64,000 bases of DNA, from NCBI GenBank assembly GCA_027946555.1, contig JAPEVC010000111.1, forward strand, positions 1-64,000, written 5' to 3'. The DNA comes from Gnomoniopsis sp. IMI 355080. Taxonomy: Eukaryota > Ascomycota > Sordariomycetes > Diaporthales > Gnomoniaceae. A model generated the notes under the pieces. The model was not told where the DNA came from. It searched no databases and worked only from the letters and a program-made list of their open reading frames with translations. Both the position numbers and the translations under genes were made by a program. Numbering within the stretch: position 1 is the first letter of the stretch; each line of letters starts with the position of its first letter. Below, piece after piece: positions 20,270 to 31,110 of this stretch.

Positions 20270-23200
20270 ACGATGTCGCTAGTCTTTTGCTTCTGCCGGA
20301 GCCCAGAACAGACGAGTTCCGAGGCCAGCAAAAGGCAAAAGTCGGCAAGACAAAGGGGGGGTGAGAGAAGAGGAGATGCTGGACGGGCACGGGCCTGGTG
20401 GTGGTTTGTTTGACTCCTTACTCGCACTTGTCAACTCTGAGAGAGCCGGCCCAGCAGCAACGGTTGGATGCGCTCGCCCTTGAACTCGCCCTTGACCGAT
20501 GCGACTTGCTCGTTGGATCGGGATCGGGACCGGGGAGAGCGGCAGGAGACTCGAAGGTCAGTTCAAAGCCGGCCCGGGCTGGTACAACAGAGGAGTGTTG
20601 AACGGGAGGGTGCGCGCCAGACATGCGAACTGGCTGAATGTGTCGGTCCCGTCGCCAGCCGGTCCACGGTGAAGGGATTGGAGGTTTGAAAGTTGCAAAA
20701 AGTTGATCGAAGCGTGGGGAAAAGGAGAGACAAGAAGGATGGCGTTGAAGATTAGGACGGGATGCAGTGCAAAGTTGGAAACGACGAGATTCGGCGAGAT
20801 GAATTGGTGCAGAGTGAGATTGTAAGACTGCCTCTAAAAAGTTCAGCTGGACTGCAAGGCGTGCTTCCTCCCCTCTGCGCGCTGTCAGAATGTACTGGAG
20901 TACACAGTAAGAGGAGGAGGAGGAGGAGGAGGCGCGTCGGTGCCTCGTGGGATTGCAGCTGATGCTGGTGTGTGGTGAAGTAGGTAGTAATAGTAGGTAG
21001 GGGCACAGGAGTCGAGGTCCGGTAGTGAAAAACGAGAATGCCAGTCAGCTGGGAAACACACCGTTGTAGGGCGCAGGGGCGGCCAGTACCCGCATACAGA
21101 ATGCCCACAGTGTGTGTAGCGTGTGTGTTTTTTTCCCATCCGGGGGTGTGGCAAATGGCGGGGCCATCAGGGAAGAAAAAAAAAATGCATAAGACGACGC
21201 CGGCCCGCAATGGCTACTACTAAGTCCTATGCAGTCGCTAGAGTACCATTTCTGTGCATGGTAATTTCCTTTTCAACCTAGCAAGCCTGCAAGCGCACAT
21301 AGTACTGTACTTGCGTTATTGCCGATTGCATGGCGCCTCGGGCGATCACCTGCAAACGATCGGGATAGAGCTTGGATGGCTTGGGCATAGGATTGTAACC
21401 CTGGTATCGTGTATGATGATAGGGTAGGTAGATGTGCTGACTCTTGTCTACCATGTAGTGTTTACTGGGTACACATACTCGGAGACTATGTAGATCCCAT
21501 TTATTATTCAGTTGTTGGTTGCTATTATTGTCCTGTTGCTGACTCCGTGCAGCCATGCATGAGGCTGAAAAGATGCACTGTCCTGCTCAAGTCCCGGACT
21601 AACACTGCTCAAACTGCTTAATTAAGGTTCCTTGTTTGGTCAGGAGGATCATGGTCAAAACGGCGGGCTGCATGACTCGGCTTCACCCACGACAGCCAAC
21701 TTTGGAACTCTCTCACCCTGCAGAGCACATGGCGAGGAATGCGGGACAACGTAGCAGCGTGCCAAACACTGCGAAAAAAGCAAAAAACACAACAGGGCAT
21801 AAGATTGACCATTTTATTGTCGAACAATGATAGACATGCAGTATTATGCATTTATTATGCATATATTACCTTGATAGCATTCATCGTCCTTACTATCCTC
21901 GTCTAATCCGTGTCAGTCTCGAGTGAAGTGATGATGAGCAGGGGCCCTGGACAAAAGACACAGAAGGTTCTATACCAACCAGGCCAACCAGGCCTACCTC
22001 CTTACTTATAGGTCCGCAGTAATACTATGTAAACTCAGTTCTTCTCCAGCCGCTGGAAAGGTTTATTCCATCTCTTTCCAAGCTTCCAAGTGGACGCCAT
22101 GGAATTTTTAGAATCCTGGGGATGTGCATGCATGTGCTCCTTACGTACCTAGGCAGCCTGGCAGACCAGACTAGACTATTGTTTTGACCGAACATCATAT
22201 CATACCGCCTTGGAGTTCGGCCCCGTCTCTTTCGCCCAAACGAGACCTCTTGACACTGGAGTCTCATCTGATGTATAAACCACAAGGCTGAATACACACA
22301 CAGATTTGTTTGATGAATTGAGTTCCGGAGAATTTAATCTACTGCGCGACCTGCATTTATCGTCTTACACCGAACACGATTCATCCCCATCGCACGGCAA
22401 TTTTTCTTTCTTTCTCTTCTTCTTGCAGTTCCAGACTCTAAGTTGCATCATCGCCGCCAAGCACGAAACAGCAGACAAACGCAAAAGCCCCTCCCCCCCG
22501 GCCCTCTTTAGCACCTACCTTGGGGCACGTTCGCCGCTAGAGAACATGGCCCATGATGGTGAATGTAACGCTCCGTCTTCCGGGCACCGTTGAGCCAGTC
22601 AGCGGCGCAACAGCTTGATCATTAGTCTGACGCTTGCAACCCGCCCAATCCGGATTTGAACGATATCAGATGGTTTTGGTTCGTCAGTCATATCACCGAC
22701 GTCAGGGGAAAAGTTTTCTATTTTCTTTTAATTTTGTGTATGGTCTGTCTCGTGTTCACTTGGGTCAGCTTCAGATGTGAGATGAACCATGGTTACTCGC
22801 CTTACATCTTGCATCCATCATCCCTCGAGATGGAGTCCAATGTTTGCCGGGCACTGGATGAGGCTCGGGCCGGTACTGTTTCCGTTGTGTGTTCACTGTT
22901 CTTTTGACTCCGGTGGTGGGGAAAGTCTCGACATGCCCAGGTGGTGTTCAATCTTTGTGTGCGTCTCAAGAGTTGTCGAGGACATTGTTCGTATCACCAG
23001 CGGGCAACTCGATGTCCTGCCTGTATCTGCACTATAGTGACAGGGGCACACTGACCACACCACATGCGATGTCGCATTGCTGTGGAAAAGAAACAGAGGG
23101 ATTGGCAAAGACAATGCCGACCAGTCGCCCTGCCTGACCGTCCTACCAGCCTCCTGCCTGCATATGCTGCAGAAACCAAGCCGTCACTTGAGCAGAGACA

Positions 23201-24514
23201 GGCTTGATTCTCCACTAAACACGAAGAGTGCTAGCAAGTCAAAAGAGACGGCGTTTGATGCTGCAGGGACGATCGGCACTTGCCCGCCCCTCCCTCCCCG
23301 AATTGGCGCGAGGGGCGGGCACAGTGTCCTTGGACCTCTTGTTTAAACTGTGTGTAAGGTCTTGAGCGGGTGATGATTAGCTAATAACAGTTCTCTCCCC
23401 CACACCTCCTTTGATCACGAATCTTCTCTTTTTTTTCTGCCTATAGTACAACCATTATTAACGTCCGCAGGTGAGAAATGAGACATGAGGCTGACCACCA
23501 GCATGTCTTTGCACATCTACACACCGCCACAACTCTAATTGACAGAACAAAAAGGATGTGTCAGCTACAGCGAAGAACACCATAGCCTTCATAAATGGTA
23601 ATGCAGACGAGGAGTTCGCAGTAAGAAGAAAGAAGTTGGCAATTGATGCTGTCACGGTGACATCTCTCATTTTATTACAGAGTGCGACTCGTCCCTCTCG
23701 TTACAACAATCACACATCCCCCACCATCGCATTTATGGCCCAACCGCCATCGCCGCTTGAGATAAGCATTTGTCCCTTGTGCCAACAGCGTCACAATGCA
23801 GCCGCCTTGCATTGGCGCCTTGCTCGTCGACATGACAGGGCCTTTGCAAGCACTGACCCTGCACGGTAGATGTCTGCAAGTGCCATTTCGTTCCCTAATC
23901 AGTTTTCCACGCCCTTCGCAACCTACTCATCGCTTGTTCGGGGCGATTGGATTCCATTCCTGTACCACACAGTGAATTTGACCCTACTTTTCGATATCGC
24001 CTCGCCCAATGAACGCCGGTATCGCTTTTATGATTAGTGGTTCATCTTTTCATCAACCATTTCTTTTGCGTCGTGTCCGTGCTGCTGGCGTAACATGGCG
24101 ACAATCTGTGATTGCAGATATTCCTACCGCTCTTGCAGCATTTAGTTGAAGGGTGTCGTGACCACAGGGGAGTCAACCGCCGGCAGGTAGTCCTGGAACA
24201 ATTGTGGTGGCTCGGCCCGGGCCCACTCGATGTCTTCACAAATGTTCAACGATGCCAGATATCTGATTAGAGCTGAGTGTATGGCACTTTGACAAGCGTC
24301 AGATGTGTACACGTAGTTTTTGGGCGACAACAGCCTTCTCTGAAGTCTTGAAATCAGGGTTTTCATGGTCGGATTCAAATTATTATGGCTGACGCCTCTA
24401 TCAGTAGGGTATATGTGTCCAAGCAATCCTCATGCAAATATGTACAGTGCGTTAAATCGACCTCTGGGCCGGAACCATTTATCTCATTCACTTGCGCCAT
24501 CTTTTCCTTTTCCC
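20270..24514. other. Long gene-free region upstream of acrB
   Basis: 4.2 kb with only short motif-less frames on both strands. It includes a GGA trinucleotide tract at 20911-20932. It presumably holds the acrB promoter and leader, and at the far end the 3' flank of the AltA1-like gene. No tRNA-like or rRNA-like segment was recognised. Confidence 0.5.
20911..20932. repeat. (GAG)n trinucleotide repeat
   Basis: Seven GAG/GGA units about 650 bp upstream of the acrB start codon. Confidence 0.85.
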
Positions 24515-25038
24515 TTAAGAAATGACGATAGTCGAAGGGGTGACCTGCTCACAGATCTCGACGGCACCACCACCAGAGCGGCAGTAGGTGGCAACGTCGC
24601 CAGAGCCAGTCCATCCAGCGCTATAAGGCACGAAAGCAGTCAGCAAAAGTCATCCAGAGAAACATCACACAGCAACAACAAATAAGAGGTGATTACTCAC
24701 AAAGGCGAAGTCTGCTTGTACAACCGCAGGCCAAACTGGCTTGTGGTGCCGTTGACCAGCCCGAAGCTGTAGGGCGTTCCATCACAGCCGAAAACTTTGC
24801 CCTGGGTACCCGGTGCGACGGCGCTGCAGGACACGTTGCCGTTGATGTAGAAATCAACGCGCTCAATGCCCAGCACTTTGGTGGTGGTGGCGTTGATGGA
24901 CTCGCGGAGGGAGAGGCCGGAGATGTTGACGTTCTCGTAGGTGGAAGGGTCAGGCGCGGTGCCGTTGTGCGCAGGGTTGATGATGGTGGGGGCAGCGGCC
25001 GCGAGGGGCGCGAGGAGAAGGGCGGCGGTGAACTTCAT
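24515..25038 (-). CDS. Small secreted AltA1-like (AA1-like domain) protein
   Basis: Two exons (25038-24701 and 24620-24515) join to 147 residues across an 80-bp GTGAGT-TATAG intron; the junction reads KQTSPFAGWTGSG. A signal peptide is obvious (MKFTAALLLAPLAAAA). The mature part shows the pattern of the fungal Alt a 1 family: a beta-rich core with VDFYINGNVSC, FGCDGTPYSFGL, FGLRLYKQ, then TYCRSGGGAVEICEQV and a terminal TIVIS. Four Cys (two pairs) suit the disulphides of that fold. Family members are abundant secreted beta-barrel proteins; some are allergens and some trigger plant defence. Here only secretion and fold can be inferred. The gene stands alone between two long gene-free stretches. 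Confidence 0.75.
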
Positions 25039-26792
25039 TTTGAGGAGTGGTGGTGGTGGTGGTGGTTAGGTATGTTGATGATGGTAGTGTAAGTAAGGAC
25101 TGGTTCTGAAGCAAAGTGTATGAACGAGAGTCTTTGGTGAGGAAGGCTGATGAGTTGGGGAATCATTTCAACGACACAATGGAAGGCAGACGAGTTCGTT
25201 GACTTTTATATCAACAACCTCGCTGCTTGTGGTGGCCGTAGGCCTCTGTGGAGCGGTGCCACGCTTGGCGACTCAGGCGGAGTTCGCCAAGCGAACAGCG
25301 CTATGGAGATCTTCACTGCTCCCTGCCTCAAGAGGCCAGTACGGTGGTCCTCTGTGGGTTCTGGGAAAGCTTCTTCTAGCCTAAAAACCCAGGTTATAGG
25401 GTCGGAAAGCTGGGAACTATAGTAATGTTGGGCTTTTCTTAGTGACCGCATAGTCCCACCTAGTGAGGCTGATTTTCTCTGGATCCTGGCGGTCATTGAC
25501 CGTGGGCCTGGCTGCCCAGAAGTAAAGTGATGTCAAGAAAGCCCGCCTTCGTATTTGCATGTAAAATGTCTCTGCCAGGCTCCCTCTCAAGGCTTTGTGC
25601 AGACCATGTGACATGTTTTCAATCTGAAAATAGAAATGCTATCAAGCTTTCATCGCCACGGCGGCGCTGTGGGGTGGATAACACCACGAGGCTGTGGCGA
25701 AAAAAAAGACAGGATGAACACCAATGACATAAGTGAGTGATGGTATGGAATGCCTAGAGAACGAGACCAACTTTTTGCCAAGACACGAGGTTGTGTTGGG
25801 AATGGACCTTGCCAGTGGGCCCACTTGAGGTAAAATAGAAGCATATTCATCCCCTATTCTTGTCTCCACGGGGATAGTCTTTTTCTCGAACGGACCTACC
25901 TTACCTACGATACCTGGGATGCTGGCGCGAAAATGGTCTCTCTGACAACTTGATGGCTGGACGGCAAGATATTTATTCCTCAAGATCCTCGGTCAGCGGG
26001 GACACCATAAATACTCGTTAATAATCGTATTGTTGGAATGCCAAAAAGTCTTGCCCTCGCCAGAGGTCAGCATCCGCTCTGGGCCAAAATGGCTCCGGGT
26101 GGGAAAGCTGGACGGTGAAGAAGGCCTCCCTATACCCATCTCCTAGCGTGGTAAAGGGTCGGGGGTTGCCCCGACTTTTCTGACCCACTAGGCTGTGTTC
26201 ACAAAGAAATCCTCCTTGAAAGTTTGGAATCATTCGATCCGAGAATCCGGGAACGGAGTGTTCTCGAAACATTGTTTCATTTACTTGGTCGTCTGGTTAA
26301 AACACATATAGTATTTCAGGCAAAGGCAGGAATAAGAATTACGGGGGGCATTCGCATCTTGACTCAGGACGGTTCGATTAACGAGGCTTGTCTCTCTGAT
26401 CGCGACTTGAGAATTGGGGCGGAAGGGTTTCATGTTAAAAGGCCTGAAGATTTTGTATCTAAAATAAGACTCTCAAGCAGATGTCCAAATTGGAAGGTAA
26501 ACATTTGTTGTTGTTATTTTGGTCCGACTTGATTGATTAATAGTGAGACCAAACCATCTGGACTCCACCGGTGATCGAGAGTGTAGAAATAGCCAACCTT
26601 GTTGATATGATGCTCGTCTCTGTCGTCGATGGGTAAAAAGGAACACACCTGAACACCCCAGGGGTATGATGCATTGTCATGAGATGTCGTAAAATATCGT
26701 GTCGTCGTGTGTCATAATCACCCACCCACCTATCCCGGCATTCTTCTTCTCGGGATAGAAAATAAAAGAAAACCTTAGTCGTTCCACTGAGA
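25039..26792. other. Intergenic region
   Basis: Includes the promoter of the AltA1-like gene (GGT-rich leader at 25048-25070) and the 3' flank of the lipase gene. No gene is supported in the rest. Confidence 0.5.
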
Positions 26793-28864
26793 TCAATAGC
26801 CTTTGGCCGTGACAGCATTCACAGCGAGAATCTCCAATCTGCCAGCATACAGTTTCATGAGATGACAGACTGGATCTCCCCATACCACCGTCCTGAGCTG
26901 CTCGTCCGTGGCGATCTGAGCAACGACTCCCTCGTCAAGTCTCTCCTCCACCGTCTTCTTTCCCTTCAATCTCGCCCTCGGGTCACCACATCGCAGAACA
27001 ACGATCCGCCCGGCATTGCTGAGCGTACACGGAGGTACTTTCCAGATCGGCCCAGTGACGGCTCGCTCTCGGCCGTTGCTGCTGCCGCTGCTGCTGCTGC
27101 TGCTCTTGCTGTTGTTGAGGTCCGTCTTGCTTTTGTTGGCCTTGCCCAACTTGCCGGATTTTGTAGACGCCAAAGAGTGGGTCGACTGCTTACTCTTCGG
27201 TCCGGGCTGTAGTAGCGAGACGGTGGAGGAGCACTTTGACTTGTCCGAAGCCGTGGCGGCCATCAATGTCTTTGCGGCCAGGGCAGGCACAGGCGTGGCA
27301 AATAGATCCAGAAGACTCCTCACATAGGCCTTGTCTGCTCTGGCAACCGGATCGCCCTCGTTCACGAAGCTGAGAAAGAGGCTCTTCTTCAACTCTGGCC
27401 TCTTGTCGCTGGACGGCTTCTGCAAAGGAAGGAGTGAGACGGGTGGGGTTCCAAACGTGACGCAGTGCACGCGCTTGAAACATTCAGTGAGCGAGTTGAG
27501 TTCGGATTGGACGCTCGGGCTGGTGGAGAGCATGTGTGCGTATAGCAGCGAGGCGACTGCCCCGCCAGCAGAGTGGCCGGTGATGAGAAGGCTGTAGGAA
27601 CGGCGGTTGGGGTTCTCCTGTAGAAGTTGGCGGAGACGTGCGGCCACGGGCTTGATCATGCGGCGGGCGACAGAGAGAAAGCCGGCGTGACAGAAATTGC
27701 CATCATCATCCTGCAGTAATGGGTCAGTCATGTTCCACTTTTCAAAGCGGCGGGTGAACCTCGGGAGCTACTCACCAAGAAGCCGGCTGGCGACATGGGC
27801 TCTGTGTTCAAGTTGACAGCCCAGTCCATGAATGTTGATGTTCCCCGGATCGCAAACACGATCGTGTTCATGTGATCCATCGGCACAGATTTGATCACCA
27901 TGGCCTTGCCGCCATTGCGATGGTCACCCTCAACCTGAACGTCCCTCTCCTTGCCACGAGCCTTTTCATACACCTTCTCCGAATACTGTGCCGCTAAGCA
28001 CAGGAGTGGCCAAGTGGGTATGTACAGCTTTAGAGGGGGCAGATTCATGGGCAGCCGTGAGTTTGCGTACAGCTCGACTTTGGCGAAGTAATTGCCCGAA
28101 AATACACTTGCTGCCACACAAGTGGTCTGACCCTTTGGATGACCAGACTGCTTCCTGGAATCGTTCTTCTTGGGATTGCTGGTCAGCTGTCCGCGCGTGG
28201 TGGCCACTTCCGAGGTTGAGGATTCCGCGCCGCTCTGCTGCTGGCAGACGAAAAGGTCCCTCTCATTTCCGGCATATCGCTCACAGTCAATGAGGGTCAT
28301 CACATCGTTAAAGCGATGGTACAGCTGGTTCATCGACGTGTTGTGCTGAGCGTTTGTCCAGTCGCTGGTTCCATTCCTGCAGGTTGAGCCGGCTTCCAGG
28401 ATCGCTGGTAGAACCCCGGGCATAATCTGGTTCGTCAGGTTCACGGCCGAGCCGACAGCCAGCTTCGTGAATTGGCAGCCACTTGTGGACGGTACTTGCC
28501 CATTGTTATCTGGTTGGTAGAGATAATAGTGCTGATTCACCACAATTGGCGCCTGTTGTTGTTGCTGTTGCGGTGGTGGTAGTGGTGGTCGCTGATGATA
28601 GGCCGGAGGGGGTGATCCACTGTTCCATTCTTGTGACGATGGTAAACATCCAGCTGTCTGGGCTTGCGCGTAGGTCATGTCTGTGCCATCTGCGCCTATG
28701 ATGCCTGAGACTTGCGCAGGAGTATACTGAGGAGGCGGGACCTGTCGTCGTTGCAGTGGTGGTGGCGAAACCAAAACAGCTGGCTGCCTCTCGACCGGAA
28801 CCGGGATTTGGCCAGTTGGTTGTGAAGGCAGCGCCTTCGACTTATTTCGAGAGAAGAAACCCAT
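26793..28864 (-). CDS. Class 3 (Rhizopus-type) lipase-domain protein
   Basis: Two exons (28864-27776 and 27710-26793) join to 668 residues. The N-terminal ~110 residues are Pro/Gln-rich with a run of six Gln. There is no signal peptide, so the protein is probably intracellular. The alpha/beta-hydrolase part has the oxyanion segment FAIRGTSTFMDW and the nucleophile elbow GHSAGG (Ser410). Likely acid and base residues are Asp483 in NEGDPV and His646 in DPVCHLMKLY. A low-complexity Ser-rich insertion lies between the elbow and the His. The extended N-terminus and insertion resemble conserved filamentous-fungal lipase-3 proteins of unknown substrate rather than secreted digestive lipases. The 65-bp intron falls just before the buried helix (GFL/DDDGNF). 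Confidence 0.85.
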
Positions 28865-29998
28865 CCTGTGAAAATTCCAAACTATGGTGAGTGGAGTTAT
28901 CTAGCGAGTGAATCACTCGATCAATGTCGCGGTCATTTCTGAAATGCAATCGGTAATCCTCCTGTCGCGAGTGGAGGTGTTGTAGAGGATTGCTCAACGC
29001 AGGAATCCAGTCAAGTGTAATTGAAAGGTAAAGCTTGTCAAGTAAGGGGGGAAAAGTAAAAAGAAAGATATTGCTTTCCTCCCGAATCAGATGCAAGACA
29101 CCATTAGGAGGGTGTAGACTGTAGTAGTGTAAGGTCTTCGAACATCAGGAGTCTGCCCCTTCTGCCTCTCGCATGGTTTTGCTTGCAGCGAACCCAGGCG
29201 ACGCAAATAGACGCTTTCGCACCCCAATGAAGCTTGGCAGGTACATGTATGCTCACCACATCCTTGTAGGACTCGACTCACAGGCCTTGATTCGCCCCGA
29301 CGTTCTTGTGCTGCCCCAATCAGACGGCGGCGGAGTTCGGTCCACGAACGGCGGACTCTCCACTATACTGCACCAAGGTAGTCTAGGGTGGGCAAGTGAC
29401 GAACCACGCTTGAGATAGATGAAAAAGCAGTGGCTTGTGCATGAACGTGCATGCAAATTCGAGAGCTCAGTACCTCTAGAGGCGAAGTTCCACAACTCTC
29501 AAGCCATCCGTCTCGAGGAGAATCACTCCAGCACCATGCAGCGAAGAGTAGGGTCTCTTGGCAATTGGTGGTTCTGGGGAATTTCTGAGAACCCTGGAAA
29601 GCATCTAAGCGGCTGGTTGGGCACGAGAACCGCGAGATATGCTTCACAAGGCGGCAACTTAAGCTTTATTATGCATGCACCCATTCAACGTACGCCAACA
29701 CATGCATATACTACTGAAACACTAGAACTATATAACTAGCTCTAAATGTTAAAAATGTAGGAATAATAAGTGACCGTGCCGTCGTCGCGGACACTCCCGC
29801 CCACGATATTAGTCTGCTTGGCTGCATTAAGTCATGGTACCTAGGTAGTCCGGCCTAGTAGCTCACCTACGGGTGCCACGGCATATTTTCAAAGTGTTCT
29901 TGATATCTCGGAGTAAGATGAATAGGTACCTAGGTTCCGTACTTGATGATGTATGGGAGACTCACTCATTAACCAACCTGTATACAATCTAGACCTGC
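28865..29998. other. Intergenic region at the edge of a decayed zone
   Basis: Contains the lipase promoter, a TACCTAGGTA palindrome (29838-29847) and one copy of a 47-bp dispersed repeat (29768-29814). No intact gene. Confidence 0.5.
29768..29814 (-). repeat. Dispersed coding-like repeat, copy 1
   Basis: About 40 of 47 bases match 34442-34488. On the minus strand it can be read as TNIVGGSVRDDGTVT, shortly followed by a stop. A GTGAGC...GCAG pair just upstream looks like an intron, so this may be the last exon of a lost gene. The family is not recognised. Confidence 0.45.
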
Positions 29999-31110
29999 TC
30001 AGGCCTGAACTTTCTTCCTCCACACAGCGAAGACATCCCTACACAGCTCCACCACCGTGGCAATGGCCAACATGACCTTGAGCACCGACACCTCAACACC
30101 GATGTAGTTGGATGAACCACTCCCTGATCCTTACAGTCACGAACGAATTGATGCCCAAGCTCGCCACGGGCATGCTGCTATTGAACTCGTCGGGCTTTAC
30201 ATGCAACATAATGCACAGCGCCGTGCCAAAGTCCTGGAGCAGCAGCTCAAGGCACGCATCCTGGTCGCCCACAGCAGCCGCAAGCTGCGCATTGAGCAAT
30301 ACGTTGCCGCCGTCTTGGTCCGCGTCCTTGTTCTCGCCCGACTGCAGGTAGTGCTACAGGCGAGGCTGCTCGCGCCGCGAGTATGCGCGGATATCGACCC
30401 GCCACAACGTCGGCTGACTTGGCCCGCGCGCGCCGACAATCGCCTCGGCCAAGCGTATCGAGCAGCTCCGTCCCGCTGATGGCGGCCATGATTTCCTGTA
30501 GGGACTCCTCGATCATCCAGCGGCCCTTGTGACGGTGGAGGTAGCCTAGCCCGCTTACAAACCCATTGTGCACCGCACGCACGCGGGCACGCCACAGCGG
30601 GCGCAGCGCGCTACATAGACGTGGCTTGCATAAACCAGTTCCGCCGTGCCGAACGCCGTCTGCCCGGCGTTGCCTGCGACGCCGACGGTCGACGAGATGA
30701 ACGGGACGAAGTGAAGTCGAGAGGCGCCGCTGGAGTGGTCTCGCGGTTCAGCAGCGGCTTCTTCACCCAGGCGTGCTCGTTGGGCCTGGTCATCGGCACT
30801 GCCGGGCTGGCGCTGTTCCAGGAGCCTGGGCTAAATCTGTCGCTCCTCGAAGAACAGTTAAATCCTCGCCAGGTGATAGGCCTGGAAGGTGAAGCCAAGG
30901 CCGCTGTGACAGTGCTGGTAGCAGGTGGTGCTTCGGCTTCTGGACACGCAGCTGCTAACATTGCCTGCTAACAAATCCTCTGTCTCCCCTGCACATTGGC
31001 AAATTCAAACATGAACAGCGATGCTGACGTGCTCACTGCGTTTCCCTCGTAAAGTGCAACATTTAACACCATAGTGACCTGCTCGCCCGCCAACAACGTT
31101 CTATGCGAGT
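29999..31110 (-). pseudogene. Polyketide synthase C-terminal relic (ketoreductase-acyl carrier)
   Basis: Fragments of a reducing polyketide synthase are readable on the minus strand but in different frames. About 31040-31090 gives MVLNVALYEGN, like the KR segment before the active site. About 30590-30705 gives FVPFISSTVGVAGNAGQTAF, the KR SSxxGxxGNxGQ block, with Phe where the catalytic Tyr belongs. About 30480-30565 gives GFVSGLGYLHRHKG. About 30100-30300 is an acyl-carrier domain with LGINSFVTVRIREWF, where the phosphopantetheine Ser is kept and the preceding Asp is Asn. About 30001-30110 gives the ACP C-terminal helix VSVLKVMLAIATVVEL and a terminal stop. At least three frame changes and several internal stops separate these pieces. 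Upstream KS, AT and DH parts are not found. The order KR-ACP-stop is that of the end of a highly reducing PKS. Confidence 0.75.

Noticed and set aside
22630..22670. tRNA-like T-arm (reverse complement contains GTTCAAATC)
   Set aside because: The flanking bases do not pair into a stem and no acceptor or anticodon arm is present.
23558..23869. 103-codon plus-strand gene
   Set aside because: It begins at GTG, has no ATG at the expected place and no recognisable family.
30621..30971. Plus-strand 116-codon gene
   Set aside because: It is antisense to the PKS ketoreductase relic and has no motif of its own.
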